Of a stretch of 39,203 nt of DNA, positions 15,299 through 22,620 are shown piece by piece. The notes below the pieces were generated by a model. The model was not told the origin of the DNA and did no database searches. It worked only from the letters and a program-made list of their open reading frames with translations. The position numbers and the translations under genes are program-made. Every line of letters starts with the position of its first letter. Positions within the stretch are counted from its first letter, which is position 1. Origin of the DNA: Streptomyces sp. sk2.1 (GTDB lineage: Bacteria > Actinomycetota > Actinomycetes > Streptomycetales > Streptomycetaceae); contig NZ_RDBO01000020.1 of assembly GCF_008120935.1 (NCBI RefSeq), forward strand, positions 581,361-620,563. The letters are read 5' to 3'.

Positions 15299-16186
15299 AT
15301 GCCCCAGCGCACCAGCCTGGCCGACGCCGACTGCGCGATCGCCCAGGCACTCGATGTCGTGGGCGACTGGTGGACCCTGCTGATCGTGCGGGACACGGCA
15401 CGCGGGGTGCACCGTTTCGACGCGCTCCAGCAGGAACTGGGCGTGTCCCGCAAGGTGCTGACCGAGCGGCTGCGGCTGCTGGTCGACGCGGGGGTGCTGT
15501 CCCGGGAGCCGTATCAGGACCGGCCTCCCCGGTACGAGTACCGGCTCACCCCGCGCGGCCGCGCGCTGCTGCCCGTACTGATCGCGCTCCAGGACTGGGG
15601 CGACACCTGGGTACTGGGAGAAGGAGAGACGATGGCGACGACCGCGGAGACCTCGAAGGAGGCGGCCCGGGTGCACGCCCTGGTGGGCACGCGCCTGCCC
15701 GAACTGCGCCTGCTGGGCCACGACGGGGAGCCGCGCGACCCGGTCGCCGACACCCCGTACACCGTCCTCTACCTCTTCCCCGGCGCCTACGCCCGCCGGG
15801 ACGCCTATCCGCCGAACTGGGCCGAGATCCCGGGCGCGAGCGGCTGCACGCTCGAATCCTGCACCTACCGCGACCAGTTGGCCGAGTTCACGGCGGCGGG
15901 CGCGACCGTGCGCGGGATCTCCACCCAGCGCCCGGACGAGCAGCGGGCCTTCGCGGAGGCGGAACGGCTGCGCTTCGCGCTGCTGTCCGACGCGGAGCTG
16001 GAGCTGACGGCGGCGCTGCGCCTGCCGACCTTCCGGGCGGGCGGGACGAGCCGGCTGAAGCGGCTGACGCTGGTGGTGGACCGGGACCGGACGGTCCGCC
16101 GGGCGCTGTACCCGATCACGGACATCGAGGCGAGCGTGCGGGAGGCGCTGTCGGCCGTCCGGGACGGGGGCACGCCCGCGGGGTGA
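15299..16186 (+). CDS. HxlR-type regulator fused to PrxQ/BCP-like peroxiredoxin
   Basis: The 295-residue protein has two domains. Residues 1-105 are an HxlR/DUF24 winged helix: Cys12 in DCAIAQALDVVGDWWTLLIVRD is at the position of the redox-sensing cysteine of YodB/HypR relatives, and LTERLRLLVDAGVLSR is the recognition region. Residues 125-290 are a peroxiredoxin of the PrxQ/BCP class, with GCTLESCTYRDQL (Cys183 and Cys188, the usual peroxidatic and resolving pair) and GISTQRPDEQRAFAE. The two normally occur as separate genes. Met112, at the linker, has AAGGAG five nt upstream (ATG at 15632), so a peroxiredoxin-only product may also be made. The full-length start at 15299 has GGAGGAG. The inferred role is a peroxide/thiol-responsive regulator of the divergent MFS gene. 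Confidence 0.88.
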   Translation: MPQRTSLADADCAIAQALDVVGDWWTLLIVRDTARGVHRFDALQQELGVSRKVLTERLRLLVDAGVLSREPYQDRPPRYEYRLTPRGRALLPVLIALQDWGDTWVLGEGETMATTAETSKEAARVHALVGTRLPELRLLGHDGEPRDPVADTPYTVLYLFPGAYARRDAYPPNWAEIPGASGCTLESCTYRDQLAEFTAAGATVRGISTQRPDEQRAFAEAERLRFALLSDAELELTAALRLPTFRAGGTSRLKRLTLVVDRDRTVRRALYPITDIEASVREALSAVRDGGTPAG

Positions 16187-16211
16187 GGAACGCGGCGCGG
16201 CCCCACCGGGG

Positions 16212-16253
16212 CCGCCGGCCGCACGGCCCGCGCACGGGCCCTCCGGCCGGCGG
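16212..16253. terminator. Bidirectional hairpin terminator
   Basis: A 10-bp stem (16212-16221 with 16244-16253) continues, after small mismatches, into a 6-bp stem (16225-16230 with 16235-16240) with loop CGCA. It lies between the convergent HxlR-peroxiredoxin and TetR genes. Confidence 0.65.
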
Positions 16254-16258
16254 GCCCG

Positions 16259-16819
16259 TCAACCCGTCGGCCCGTCAACCCGCCGGCCGACGATCCGGCC
16301 GAGCATCTCCCGCGCGTACGCCTCGTCGTACTCCCCGCCGGTGAGCAGCACCTGGAGGCAGATCCCGTCCATCAGCGCGACCAGCGCCCGCGCCGTGGCC
16401 GGGTCGGTCCGCCGGGACAGCAGTTCGGCGACGCCGTCGGTCCACTCGGCGGCGACGGGGCGCAGCGCGGGCCGGCGGAGCGCGGCGAGGTACAGCTCGT
16501 ACTCCAGCTCGGCCCGCCCGCGCCCGCCGGAGAAGTACTCCCCCAGCAGCCCGGCCAGTTCCCCGGCGAGGTCCGCGTCCGGATCGCCCAACGCCCCGCT
16601 GCCCCGGATGACTTCGGCGAAGTTCTCGTTCGACCGGCGCAGTGCGGCGATCAACAGCTCGTCCAGCGAGGCGAAATGGTAGGTCGTCGAGCCGAGCGGC
16701 ACATCGGCCTCGGCCGCCACGGAGCGGTGGCTGAGCCCCGCGATGCCCTCGGCACCGACCACCCGGATCGCGGCGTCGATGATCCGGTCGCGCCGCCCGG
16801 GGTCGTAGCGGCGCACCAT
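16259..16819 (-). CDS. TetR-family regulator
   Basis: The 186-residue protein has an N-terminal TetR helix-turn-helix: RRDRIIDAAIRVVGAEGIAGLSHRSVAAEADVPLGSTTYHFASLDELL, residues 9-56, shown here in short as DRIIDAAIR to YHFASLDELL. The C-terminal ligand domain is of the TetR_C_6/BetI-like kind (ALMDGICLQVLLTG). The start codon overlaps the stop of the SMR gene by one base (TGATG), so translation is coupled. It probably represses its own operon and the SMR exporter through the operator at 17139-17156. Confidence 0.87.
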   Translation of the reverse strand: MVRRYDPGRRDRIIDAAIRVVGAEGIAGLSHRSVAAEADVPLGSTTYHFASLDELLIAALRRSNENFAEVIRGSGALGDPDADLAGELAGLLGEYFSGGRGRAELEYELYLAALRRPALRPVAAEWTDGVAELLSRRTDPATARALVALMDGICLQVLLTGGEYDEAYAREMLGRIVGRRVDGPTG

Positions 16820-17139
16820 CAGTGGGCCCCGCCCAGATTCAGCACCACCACTCCGGCGATGACCAGCGCTATGCCCGCCAGCTTGACCGGACTGCCGGTC
16901 TCCCCCATGAAGAGGACGCCGATGGCCGCGACCGCGGCGGTGCCGATCCCGGCCCAGATGGCATAGGCGGTGCCCATCGACAGCGTCTTCAGCGTCTGGG
17001 CGAGCAGACCGAAGGCCAGGAGATAGCCCGCGACGGTGATCACCGACGGCCAGAGCCGGGTGAAACCCTCGCTGTACTTCATGGCCGTCGTGCCGGCCAC
17101 CTCCGCCGCGATCGCTGCCGCCAGCAGCCCGTATCCCAT
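16819..17139 (-). CDS. Small multidrug resistance (SMR) exporter
   Basis: The 106-residue protein has four hydrophobic helices. The membrane-embedded glutamate is conserved in AAAIAAEVAGTTAMKYSEGFTR (Glu13, as Glu14 of EmrE), and GTAYAIWAGIGT is the family's third-helix signature. SMR proteins are dimeric proton-coupled exporters of quaternary ammonium compounds and similar cations. ATG 17139 is chosen because it fits family length and lies 7 nt after a TACACT -10-like box. An alternative ATG at 17157 would add six residues. It is co-transcribed with the downstream TetR gene. Confidence 0.87.
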   Translation of the reverse strand: MGYGLLAAAIAAEVAGTTAMKYSEGFTRLWPSVITVAGYLLAFGLLAQTLKTLSMGTAYAIWAGIGTAAVAAIGVLFMGETGSPVKLAGIALVIAGVVVLNLGGAH

Positions 17140-17156
17140 GTGTACGAGTGTACGCA
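17139..17156 (-). promoter_or_regulatory. TetR-type operator over the SMR promoter and start
   Basis: An 18-bp imperfect palindrome (12 of 18 positions symmetric) has two GTAC half-cores: TGTGTACGAGTGTACGCA on the plus strand. On the minus strand it contains TACACT, which ends 7 nt before the SMR ATG. A repressor bound here would block both promoter and translation start. Confidence 0.5.
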
Positions 17157-17287
17157 TCGCCGTCCGCGCGACGGGGCCGAAGCCTCCCACCGGCCGAAAC
17201 GCTACGGTGTCCCGACCGGAAGCACACCAGTACGACTGGACACCCGTACGACGAGGCACCCGTACGGCGAGACATGACGGAGCGACA

Positions 17288-18397
17288 GTGGCGCAGGACG
17301 CAGGGTGGGGCGGCGGAGCACCGTACGGGGGACCCCCGGGACCCATGGGATGGGGTGGCTGGATGCCACCGCCGCCCAGGCCCGGGGTGATCCCGCTGGC
17401 GCCCCTGAAACTCGGGGACATACTCGGCGGCGCCTTCAGCGCGATGGGGCGCCACTGGAAGCAGCTGTTCGGCATGGGCGCGACGGCCTACGGCGGGGCG
17501 CTGGTGATCGTGGTGACGGCGGCCCTGATCGCGTACTCGGCGATCAGCGACCCGCTGCACCGGGTCGTCGAGCTCAGCGCCGACGAGGACGCGACGTCGG
17601 CCGACGTGGTGCCGCTCGTGATCGCCTTCGGCGTCGTCTGGCTGGTCGCGATGCTCGCCTTCGTGGTCGCCACGGCCCTGCTGTACGCGACCGTCCCCGT
17701 GGTCCTCCAGGAAGCCGTGCTGGGCCGGTCGACCACCTTCGCCGCCGTCTGGCGCCGGGCCTGGGCCCGGGTGCCCGCGGTGATCGGGACGGTGTTCCTG
17801 TGCTTCCTGGTCGCGGTCCTCCCGATGCTGCTCATGATGGTCGGCTTCTTCGCCCTCGTGATCGGCGCGATCACGTCGGCGCACGGCACCGGCGCCACTG
17901 TGTGGATCGCGCTCGGCTTCCTGGGCGCCTTCGTCACCACCCCGCTCGCGGTCTGGCTCTGGGTGAAGTTCTGCCTGGCCCCCTCGGTCGCGGTCTTCGA
18001 GAACCAGTCCCCGGTGGCGGCGCTGCGCCGCTCCTCGCAGCTGGTGCGCGGCGACTGGTGGCGGGTCTTCGGCATCACCCTGCTGGCCTTCGGCATCGCC
18101 GCCGTGGCGAACTACCTCATCCAGATCCCGTTCTCGTTCTTCGGCATGTTCTCCGGCATCATCGGCGGCGCGACCCTGGACGCGGACCCCAATCCGGCCT
18201 CGGTCGCGTTCGCCATGAGCGGCTACCTGGTGACCATGCTGCTGGGCCAACTGGTCGGCCAGCTCCTCTCGGCGACGTTCCCGCAACTGGTGACCGGTCT
18301 GGTCTACGTCGACCGCCGCATCCGCACCGAGAACCTGGGCCCGGTCCTCGCGGAGGCGGCGGCCGTGCCCCCGCAGCCCGGCCCGTACGGCCGGTAG
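17288..18397 (+). CDS. Integral membrane protein, GPDPase membrane domain-like
   Basis: The 369-residue protein has a Gly/Pro-rich cytoplasmic N-terminus (GWGGGAPYGGPPGPMGWGG, 6-24) followed by LKLGDILGGAFSAMGRHWKQLFG. About six to seven membrane segments follow. The second half holds VAVFENQSPVAALRRSSQLVRGDWWRVFG, a signature of the family annotated as glycerophosphoryl diester phosphodiesterase membrane domain. That name reflects a fusion partner; this protein has no catalytic domain, and its role is unknown. The GTG start at 17288 has GGAG five nt upstream. It diverges from the SMR-TetR operon. Confidence 0.78.
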   Translation: MAQDAGWGGGAPYGGPPGPMGWGGWMPPPPRPGVIPLAPLKLGDILGGAFSAMGRHWKQLFGMGATAYGGALVIVVTAALIAYSAISDPLHRVVELSADEDATSADVVPLVIAFGVVWLVAMLAFVVATALLYATVPVVLQEAVLGRSTTFAAVWRRAWARVPAVIGTVFLCFLVAVLPMLLMMVGFFALVIGAITSAHGTGATVWIALGFLGAFVTTPLAVWLWVKFCLAPSVAVFENQSPVAALRRSSQLVRGDWWRVFGITLLAFGIAAVANYLIQIPFSFFGMFSGIIGGATLDADPNPASVAFAMSGYLVTMLLGQLVGQLLSATFPQLVTGLVYVDRRIRTENLGPVLAEAAAVPPQPGPYGR

Positions 18398-18438
18398 CCC
18401 CGCCCGCGCCGCCGCGGCGCGCACGCCCGGCGATCCGC

Positions 18439-18472
18439 GGGGCCGCCGGGCGCGGAAGGGCCCGGCGGCCCC
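18439..18472 (+). terminator. Hairpin terminator after the membrane-protein gene
   Basis: A perfect 13-bp inverted repeat (18439-18451 with 18460-18472) lies 41 nt after the stop codon. It also ends the small broken gene coming from the other side. Confidence 0.7.
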
Positions 18473-18498
18473 GCACCGCTTCGCTTCCGGCGCGTGCG

Positions 18499-18667
18499 TC
18501 ACGCACCGGTGAGATACCGCGCGGCGAGCCGGGCCGCCGCGGAACTCACGGCCGACAACGGTCAGTCCGACCAGCCATCCCGGGATGTGCCGGATCGTCA
18601 GGTGCAGGGCACCGCGGCGCAGCTCGAAGGCCGGTGCGGGACCGCCGGGGGTGGAGTCCTCTGCCAT
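18499..18667 (-). pseudogene. Small gene, apparently frameshifted (about 55 aa if repaired)
   Basis: From ATG 18667 the frame reads MAEDSTPGGPAPAFELRRG, then LHLTIRHIPGWLVGLTV. It then runs on without a stop antisense through neighbouring genes, which cannot be real. Skipping one base near 18556 (after codon 37) gives SAVSSAAARLAARYLTGA and a TGA at 18499-18501, a sensible end for a short amphipathic protein. The space from start to stop is 169 nt, one more than a multiple of three. This fits a one-base insertion or two-base deletion, or a sequencing error. Family and function are unknown. Confidence 0.4.
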
Positions 18668-18723
18668 GCCCTATCCCACCGGCACCGCCGCGGGGCCGGC
18701 AACTCTGGCACATTTCCTCCGCC

Positions 18724-18804
18724 GTCGACCCCCTCGAACCCGTAGAGCCCGTAGAACCTCTCGAACCCGTGGAGCCCCTCGAATCCGTCGGACCCGCCGA
18801 ACCC
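18724..18804. repeat. 9-bp tandem repeat, nine units
   Basis: Successive 9-mers of the form (C/G)T(C/A)GA(A/G)CCC run without gaps: GTCGACCCC, CTCGAACCC, GTAGAGCCC, GTAGAACCT, CTCGAACCC, GTGGAGCCC, CTCGAATCC, GTCGGACCC, GCCGAACCC. It lies 30 nt beyond the stop of the secreted DUF3616-like gene. The rest of 18398-18833 holds only the hairpin and the small broken gene. Confidence 0.9.
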
Positions 18805-18833
18805 CTCAAGGACCGTTCGCGTGTGCCGCCGCG

Positions 18834-20228
18834 TCAGCCGCCGACGCGGAACCGGACCGTCCGGGACTTCTTCCACTCCGCGTGGTCGAGGTCCTTCGCC
18901 TCCGTGCCGTCGCCGTACAGGTCGGCCGATCCGGAGTCCGTGATCAGCTGGGCGCGGGCGTCCGGGTCCGTCAGGTCCGGTACCTCGACGACGGCCTCCC
19001 AGCCGCCCGGGTCCGTGGTCGGCAGCCCGGTCCGCAGGACCGGCGGGTGGGCGGCGACACCGTCCCAGGTGTAGAGGGCGTACGGGTCGGAGTTGTCGTC
19101 GGCGGCCCAGGAACCGGCCACGATCAGGTACTGGTCGGCGGCGTTCTTCCGGATGTCGCGGATGCTGAGCCCGCCGAGGTCCAGCTCGATCGGGTCGCCC
19201 ATGACCGCCTTCGCCCCGTGGCCGGCCACCCGGTCGAAGTTGGTGACGGGCACGATCAGCGCCTTGCCCCCCGCCTCCGGCGGGACGAGCGGGGCCCGGA
19301 AGCCGAAGTACGCGGTGGTCGTCGAGCCGGGGGCGAACTCCAGGCCCTCGATGTTGAATCCGTCGATCTGCTTGGGCGCCTGGCCGTCCTCGGTGCCCCC
19401 GGCGAAGCCGAGCCGGTCGCCGTGCGCCTCGTCCCAGGCGACGAGGTCGTCGCGGAGCTTCCCGTACGAACCGCCCACCGTCAGCCGGGTGGCGGCCCCG
19501 GAGCCGGTCACCTCCGTGGTGAAGACGGTGTTGCGGGCGGCCTTGTACTCACCGTCCTTGTTGTTGCCGAGCGAGCCGGTCCAGTAGATGGTGTCGCCGA
19601 CCCGGGCCGCCCCCTCGATGTCGATCTCCTTCGACACCCCGAGGTCCGGGCCGACGTCCCAGCTCCGCACGGGCGCACCGGACACGGAACCGTCGTACAG
19701 GCGCAGCGTGTTGGACTCGTCGTCGGCGACGACCAGGTATCCGTCGCCCACCGCGACGGCGGCCGAGGCGTCCGAGGAGCCGGTGAGGTACCGCGTGTCG
19801 GCGGCGTCGCGGACCGCGGCCGACGCGGCGTAGTGCAGCTTCTCGGTGGCGGTCGCGCCGTCGGGTCCGGTGACCTTGATCGTGAGGTCGGTGTAGCCGC
19901 GGCCGCGGGCGGCGACGGACAGCTTCCGGGTGGCACCCGCCCCGGTCACGGTCACGTCGCCGGTGCCCGCGACGGACGGCCGGGAGCTGGCGGACGCCGT
20001 CACCCGGAGCTCGTCCGCGTCGGCGCCGCTCTGTTTCACGGTGACGGTCACCACGGGGTCGCCGATCGCGCCGACGGCGCCGGAGAGGTAGGAGGCCGAG
20101 AGCCCGATCGTCGGCGTCCCGTGATCCGCGGCGTGCGCGGGGACGCCGATCCCCGCGGCGGTCAGTGCGAGGACGGCACCGGCCGCGGCGGCCACCCGGC
20201 GGTCGGTGAACGAAAGCTGATGCGGCAC
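18834..20228 (-). CDS. Secreted DUF3616-like beta-propeller protein
   Basis: The 464-residue protein has a Sec signal peptide (hydrophobic 13-31, cleavage near AHA-A at 33). A cadherin/Ig-like N-terminal stretch of about 100 residues follows. The C-terminal region carries propeller-type repeats: YLVVADDESNTLRLYD, DIEGAARVGDTIYWTGSLGNNKDG, FNIEGLEFAPG and the closing GGWEAVVEVPD. The DIEG and NIEG motifs are typical of DUF3616 and esterase-like phytase domains, so phosphoester binding is conceivable, but no activity is known. Start GTG 20228 has AGAGG six nt upstream. It has its own transcription unit, downstream of the SUF operon terminator. Confidence 0.72.
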   Translation of the reverse strand: MPHQLSFTDRRVAAAAGAVLALTAAGIGVPAHAADHGTPTIGLSASYLSGAVGAIGDPVVTVTVKQSGADADELRVTASASSRPSVAGTGDVTVTGAGATRKLSVAARGRGYTDLTIKVTGPDGATATEKLHYAASAAVRDAADTRYLTGSSDASAAVAVGDGYLVVADDESNTLRLYDGSVSGAPVRSWDVGPDLGVSKEIDIEGAARVGDTIYWTGSLGNNKDGEYKAARNTVFTTEVTGSGAATRLTVGGSYGKLRDDLVAWDEAHGDRLGFAGGTEDGQAPKQIDGFNIEGLEFAPGSTTTAYFGFRAPLVPPEAGGKALIVPVTNFDRVAGHGAKAVMGDPIELDLGGLSIRDIRKNAADQYLIVAGSWAADDNSDPYALYTWDGVAAHPPVLRTGLPTTDPGGWEAVVEVPDLTDPDARAQLITDSGSADLYGDGTEAKDLDHAEWKKSRTVRFRVGG

Positions 20229-20410
20229 GGCATGCCTCTCGTCGACGTGGCAGGTCGAGGAGAGGCTGCACCACCGGGGCCACGCGCATGCGTACATCAC
20301 ACATACGGAGGACGAACACCGGCACACGCCGGACCCGCGCACCGCTCCAGGGCTACGGGGCGCCAACAGGTCACCGGTTCAAGGGAGTTGACGCCCCGTG
20401 GACATGCGAA

Positions 20411-20443
20411 CGGCCCCCGGGACCTTCCGGAACCCGGGGGCCG
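20411..20443 (-). terminator. Terminator of the SUF operon
   Basis: A perfect 11-bp stem (20411-20421 with 20433-20443) with an 11-nt loop lies about 90 nt after the last SUF gene. The rest of 20229-20531 holds the promoter region of the secreted-protein gene and a 14-bp repeat. Confidence 0.65.
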
Positions 20444-20464
20444 TCCACCGCGATGCGCGGCTCG

Positions 20465-20547
20465 GACGTCGAAGCCCGGGCCCCGGAGTCCAGGCGTTCC
20501 GGCCCGGACGTCGAAGCTCGGACGTCGGAACTCAGACGTTGAAGCCC
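20465..20547. repeat. 14-bp repeat overlapping the 3' end of the sufT-like gene
   Basis: Units GACGTCGAAGCCC (20465), GACGTCGAAGCTC (20507), GACGTCGGAACTC (20521) and GACGTTGAAGCCC (20535) are spaced by 14 bp or three times 14. The last unit encodes the C-terminal residues of the sufT-like protein and its stop falls between the last two units. The coding end appears to have been copied downstream. Confidence 0.75.
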
Positions 20548-20885
20548 AGCGCGCGCAGCTGCTCGCGCCCGTCGTCCGTGATCTTGTCCGGGCCCCACGG
20601 CGGCATCCAGACCCAGTTGATCCGCAGTTCGTTGACGATGCCCTCGGTCGCGGACTTCGCCTGGTCCTCGATGACGTCGGTCAGCGGGCAGGCCGCGGAC
20701 GTCAGCGTCATGTCGAGGGTGGCGATGTTGGCGTCGTCGATGTGGATGCCGTAGATCAGGCCGAGGTTGACGACGTCGATGCCCAGCTCGGGGTCGACGA
20801 CGTCGTACAGGGCCTCACGGACCTCCTCCTCGGAGGCCGGCTTGATCGTCGGGCTCTCGTCGGTTGTCACCGTGTTCTCGCTCAT
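20532..20885 (-). CDS. sufT: SufT-like MIP18/DUF59 iron-sulfur assembly factor
   Basis: The 117-residue protein has the MIP18/DUF59 core: EEEVREALYDVVDPELGIDVVNLGLIYGI, with the DPE motif (residues about 31-33), and TLTSAACPLTDVIEDQ containing the single conserved cysteine. WVWMPPWGPDKITDDGREQLRALGF follows, as in PaaD/SufT proteins. These proteins help carry Fe-S clusters to client enzymes. Its ATG overlaps the sufU stop codon (ATGA), so it is translated as the last gene of the SUF operon. Confidence 0.9.
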   Translation of the reverse strand: MSENTVTTDESPTIKPASEEEVREALYDVVDPELGIDVVNLGLIYGIHIDDANIATLDMTLTSAACPLTDVIEDQAKSATEGIVNELRINWVWMPPWGPDKITDDGREQLRALGFNV

Positions 20886-21337
20886 GCCGTCTTCCCTTCG
20901 GACAGCGCTTTGGCCGTCGCGTCCTTCCACGCCATCCAGCTCAGCAGCGCGCACTTCACCCGGGCGGGGTACTTGGAGACGCCGGCGAACGCGACCGCGT
21001 CCTCCAGCACCTCCTCCATCGCGTCGTCCGGCTCCAGCTGGCCCTTCGACTGCATCAGCTCCAGGAAGGTCTCCTGGATCTTCTGCGCCTCGCCCAGTTC
21101 CTTGCCGACCAGCAGATCGTTCAGTACGGAGGCACTGGCCTGGCTGATGGAGCAGCCCTGACCCTCGTACGACACATCGGCGATGGTCTCGCCGTCGTAC
21201 TTCACCCGGAGAGTGATCTCGTCGCCGCACGTCGGATTGACGTGGTGCACCTCGGCGTCGCCGTCCCGCAGGCCACGCCCGTGGGGGTGCTTGTAGTGGT
21301 CCAGGATCACTTCCTGGTACATGGAATCAAGCTTCAC
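20882..21337 (-). CDS. sufU: SufU, sulfur-transfer/scaffold protein
   Basis: The 151-residue IscU-fold protein has the zinc- or cluster-binding set Cys37 and Asp39 (NPTCGDEI), Cys62 (GQGCSISQAS) and Cys129 (VKCALLSW). The roughly 18-residue SufU-specific insert before Cys129 is present. In Gram-positive SUF systems it accepts persulfide sulfur from SufS by zinc-ligand exchange. The start lies 26 nt after the sufS stop; its own stop overlaps the next ATG. Confidence 0.95.
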   Translation of the reverse strand: MKLDSMYQEVILDHYKHPHGRGLRDGDAEVHHVNPTCGDEITLRVKYDGETIADVSYEGQGCSISQASASVLNDLLVGKELGEAQKIQETFLELMQSKGQLEPDDAMEEVLEDAVAFAGVSKYPARVKCALLSWMAWKDATAKALSEGKTA

Positions 21338-21363
21338 CAGTCAACCCTCAGCCGCTCGCCCAT

Positions 21364-22620
21364 TTATCCGAAAAAGTTCCGTACGTGCTCCAGACCGTCC
21401 ACCAGGGCGTCGACCTCGGCGGGCGTGGAGTACAGATAGAACGACGCCCGCGTGGTCGCAGGAATTCCGTACCGCAGGCAGACCGGCCGTGCGCAGTGGT
21501 GTCCGACCCGGACGGCGATGCCCTGTTCGTCCAGCACCTGACCCACGTCGTGCGGGTGGATGTCACCCAGCGTGAAGGAGATCGTGGCGCCCCGGTCCTC
21601 GGCCGTGGACGGGCCGATGATCCTGAGGTCGGGCACCTCCAGCAGCCGCTTCACCGCGTACTCGGTGATCGCGTGCTCGTGCCGGCTGATCTTCTCCATG
21701 CCGATCGCCGAGAGGTAGTCCACGGCCGCGCCGAGGCCGACGGCCTGCGCGATCGGGGGCGTACCGGCCTCGAACTTGTGCGGCGCGGGGGCGTACGTCG
21801 ACGAGTGCATCGACACGGTCTCGATCATCTCGCCGCCGCCCAGGAACGGCGGCAGGTCCTCCAGGAGCTCCTGCCGTCCCCAGAGCACGCCGATGCCGGT
21901 CGGGCCGACCATCTTGTGGCCGGTGAAGGCCACGAAGTCGGCCTGCAGCGCCTGCACGTCGAGCACCATGTGCGGGGCGGCCTGCGAGGCGTCGATGCAG
22001 ACCAGGGCGCCGACCTGCTGGGCCCGGCGGATGATCTTCTCGACCGGGTTGATCGTGCCCATGATGTTGGAGACCAGGGTGAAGGAGACGATCTTCGTCT
22101 TCTCCGTGATGATCTCCTCGATGTTGGACAGGTCGAGGCGGCCGTCGTCGGTGATGCCGAACCACTTCAGCTTCGCGCCGGTGCGCTGCGAGAGCAGCTG
22201 CCACGGCACGATGTTGGAGTGGTGCTCCATCTCCGTGGTGACGATCTCGGTGTCGTGGTCCACCCGGTAGGGCTCGTCGGCCCAGCCGAGCATGTTGGCC
22301 ACGAGGTTGAGCGACTCGGAGGCGTTCTTGGTGAAGATCACCTCGTCGCGGCTGGGCGCGTTGATGAACGCGGCGACCTTGTCACGGGCGCCCTCGTACA
22401 GCGCCGTGGCCTCCTCCGCGATCGTGTACACACCGCGGTGCACGTTGGCGTTGTGCCGCTCGTAGTACTCGTTGAGGGCGTCGAGCACCTGGCGCGGCTT
22501 CTGCGAGGTCGCCGCGCTGTCCAGGTAGACGACCTTCTTCCCGTCGTGGACCGTCCGATCCAGCAGGGGGAAGTCCTTGCGGATCGCCTCGGTGTCGAGG
22601 AGGCCCGGCAGCTGTGTCAC
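21364..22620 (-). CDS. sufS: Cysteine desulfurase SufS (group II)
   Basis: The 418-residue PLP enzyme removes sulfur from cysteine for Fe-S cluster assembly. It shows VYLDSAATSQKPRQVL near the N-terminus, the PLP-binding lysine in FTGHKMVGPTGIG (about 232), and the catalytic Cys376 in GHHCARPVC. The GTG start at 22620 overlaps the sufC stop (GTGA). The C-terminal group II features match a SufU partner rather than SufE. Confidence 0.96.
   Translation of the reverse strand: MTQLPGLLDTEAIRKDFPLLDRTVHDGKKVVYLDSAATSQKPRQVLDALNEYYERHNANVHRGVYTIAEEATALYEGARDKVAAFINAPSRDEVIFTKNASESLNLVANMLGWADEPYRVDHDTEIVTTEMEHHSNIVPWQLLSQRTGAKLKWFGITDDGRLDLSNIEEIITEKTKIVSFTLVSNIMGTINPVEKIIRRAQQVGALVCIDASQAAPHMVLDVQALQADFVAFTGHKMVGPTGIGVLWGRQELLEDLPPFLGGGEMIETVSMHSSTYAPAPHKFEAGTPPIAQAVGLGAAVDYLSAIGMEKISRHEHAITEYAVKRLLEVPDLRIIGPSTAEDRGATISFTLGDIHPHDVGQVLDEQGIAVRVGHHCARPVCLRYGIPATTRASFYLYSTPAEVDALVDGLEHVRNFFG

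Noticed and set aside
16259..18667. An 802-codon open frame on the minus strand
   Set aside because: It runs antisense through a clear membrane-protein gene and only joins the frames of a small gene and the TetR gene. GC-rich DNA leaves antisense frames open.
18724..18804. CRISPR array
   Set aside because: Units are 9 bp with no unique spacers and no cas genes are present.
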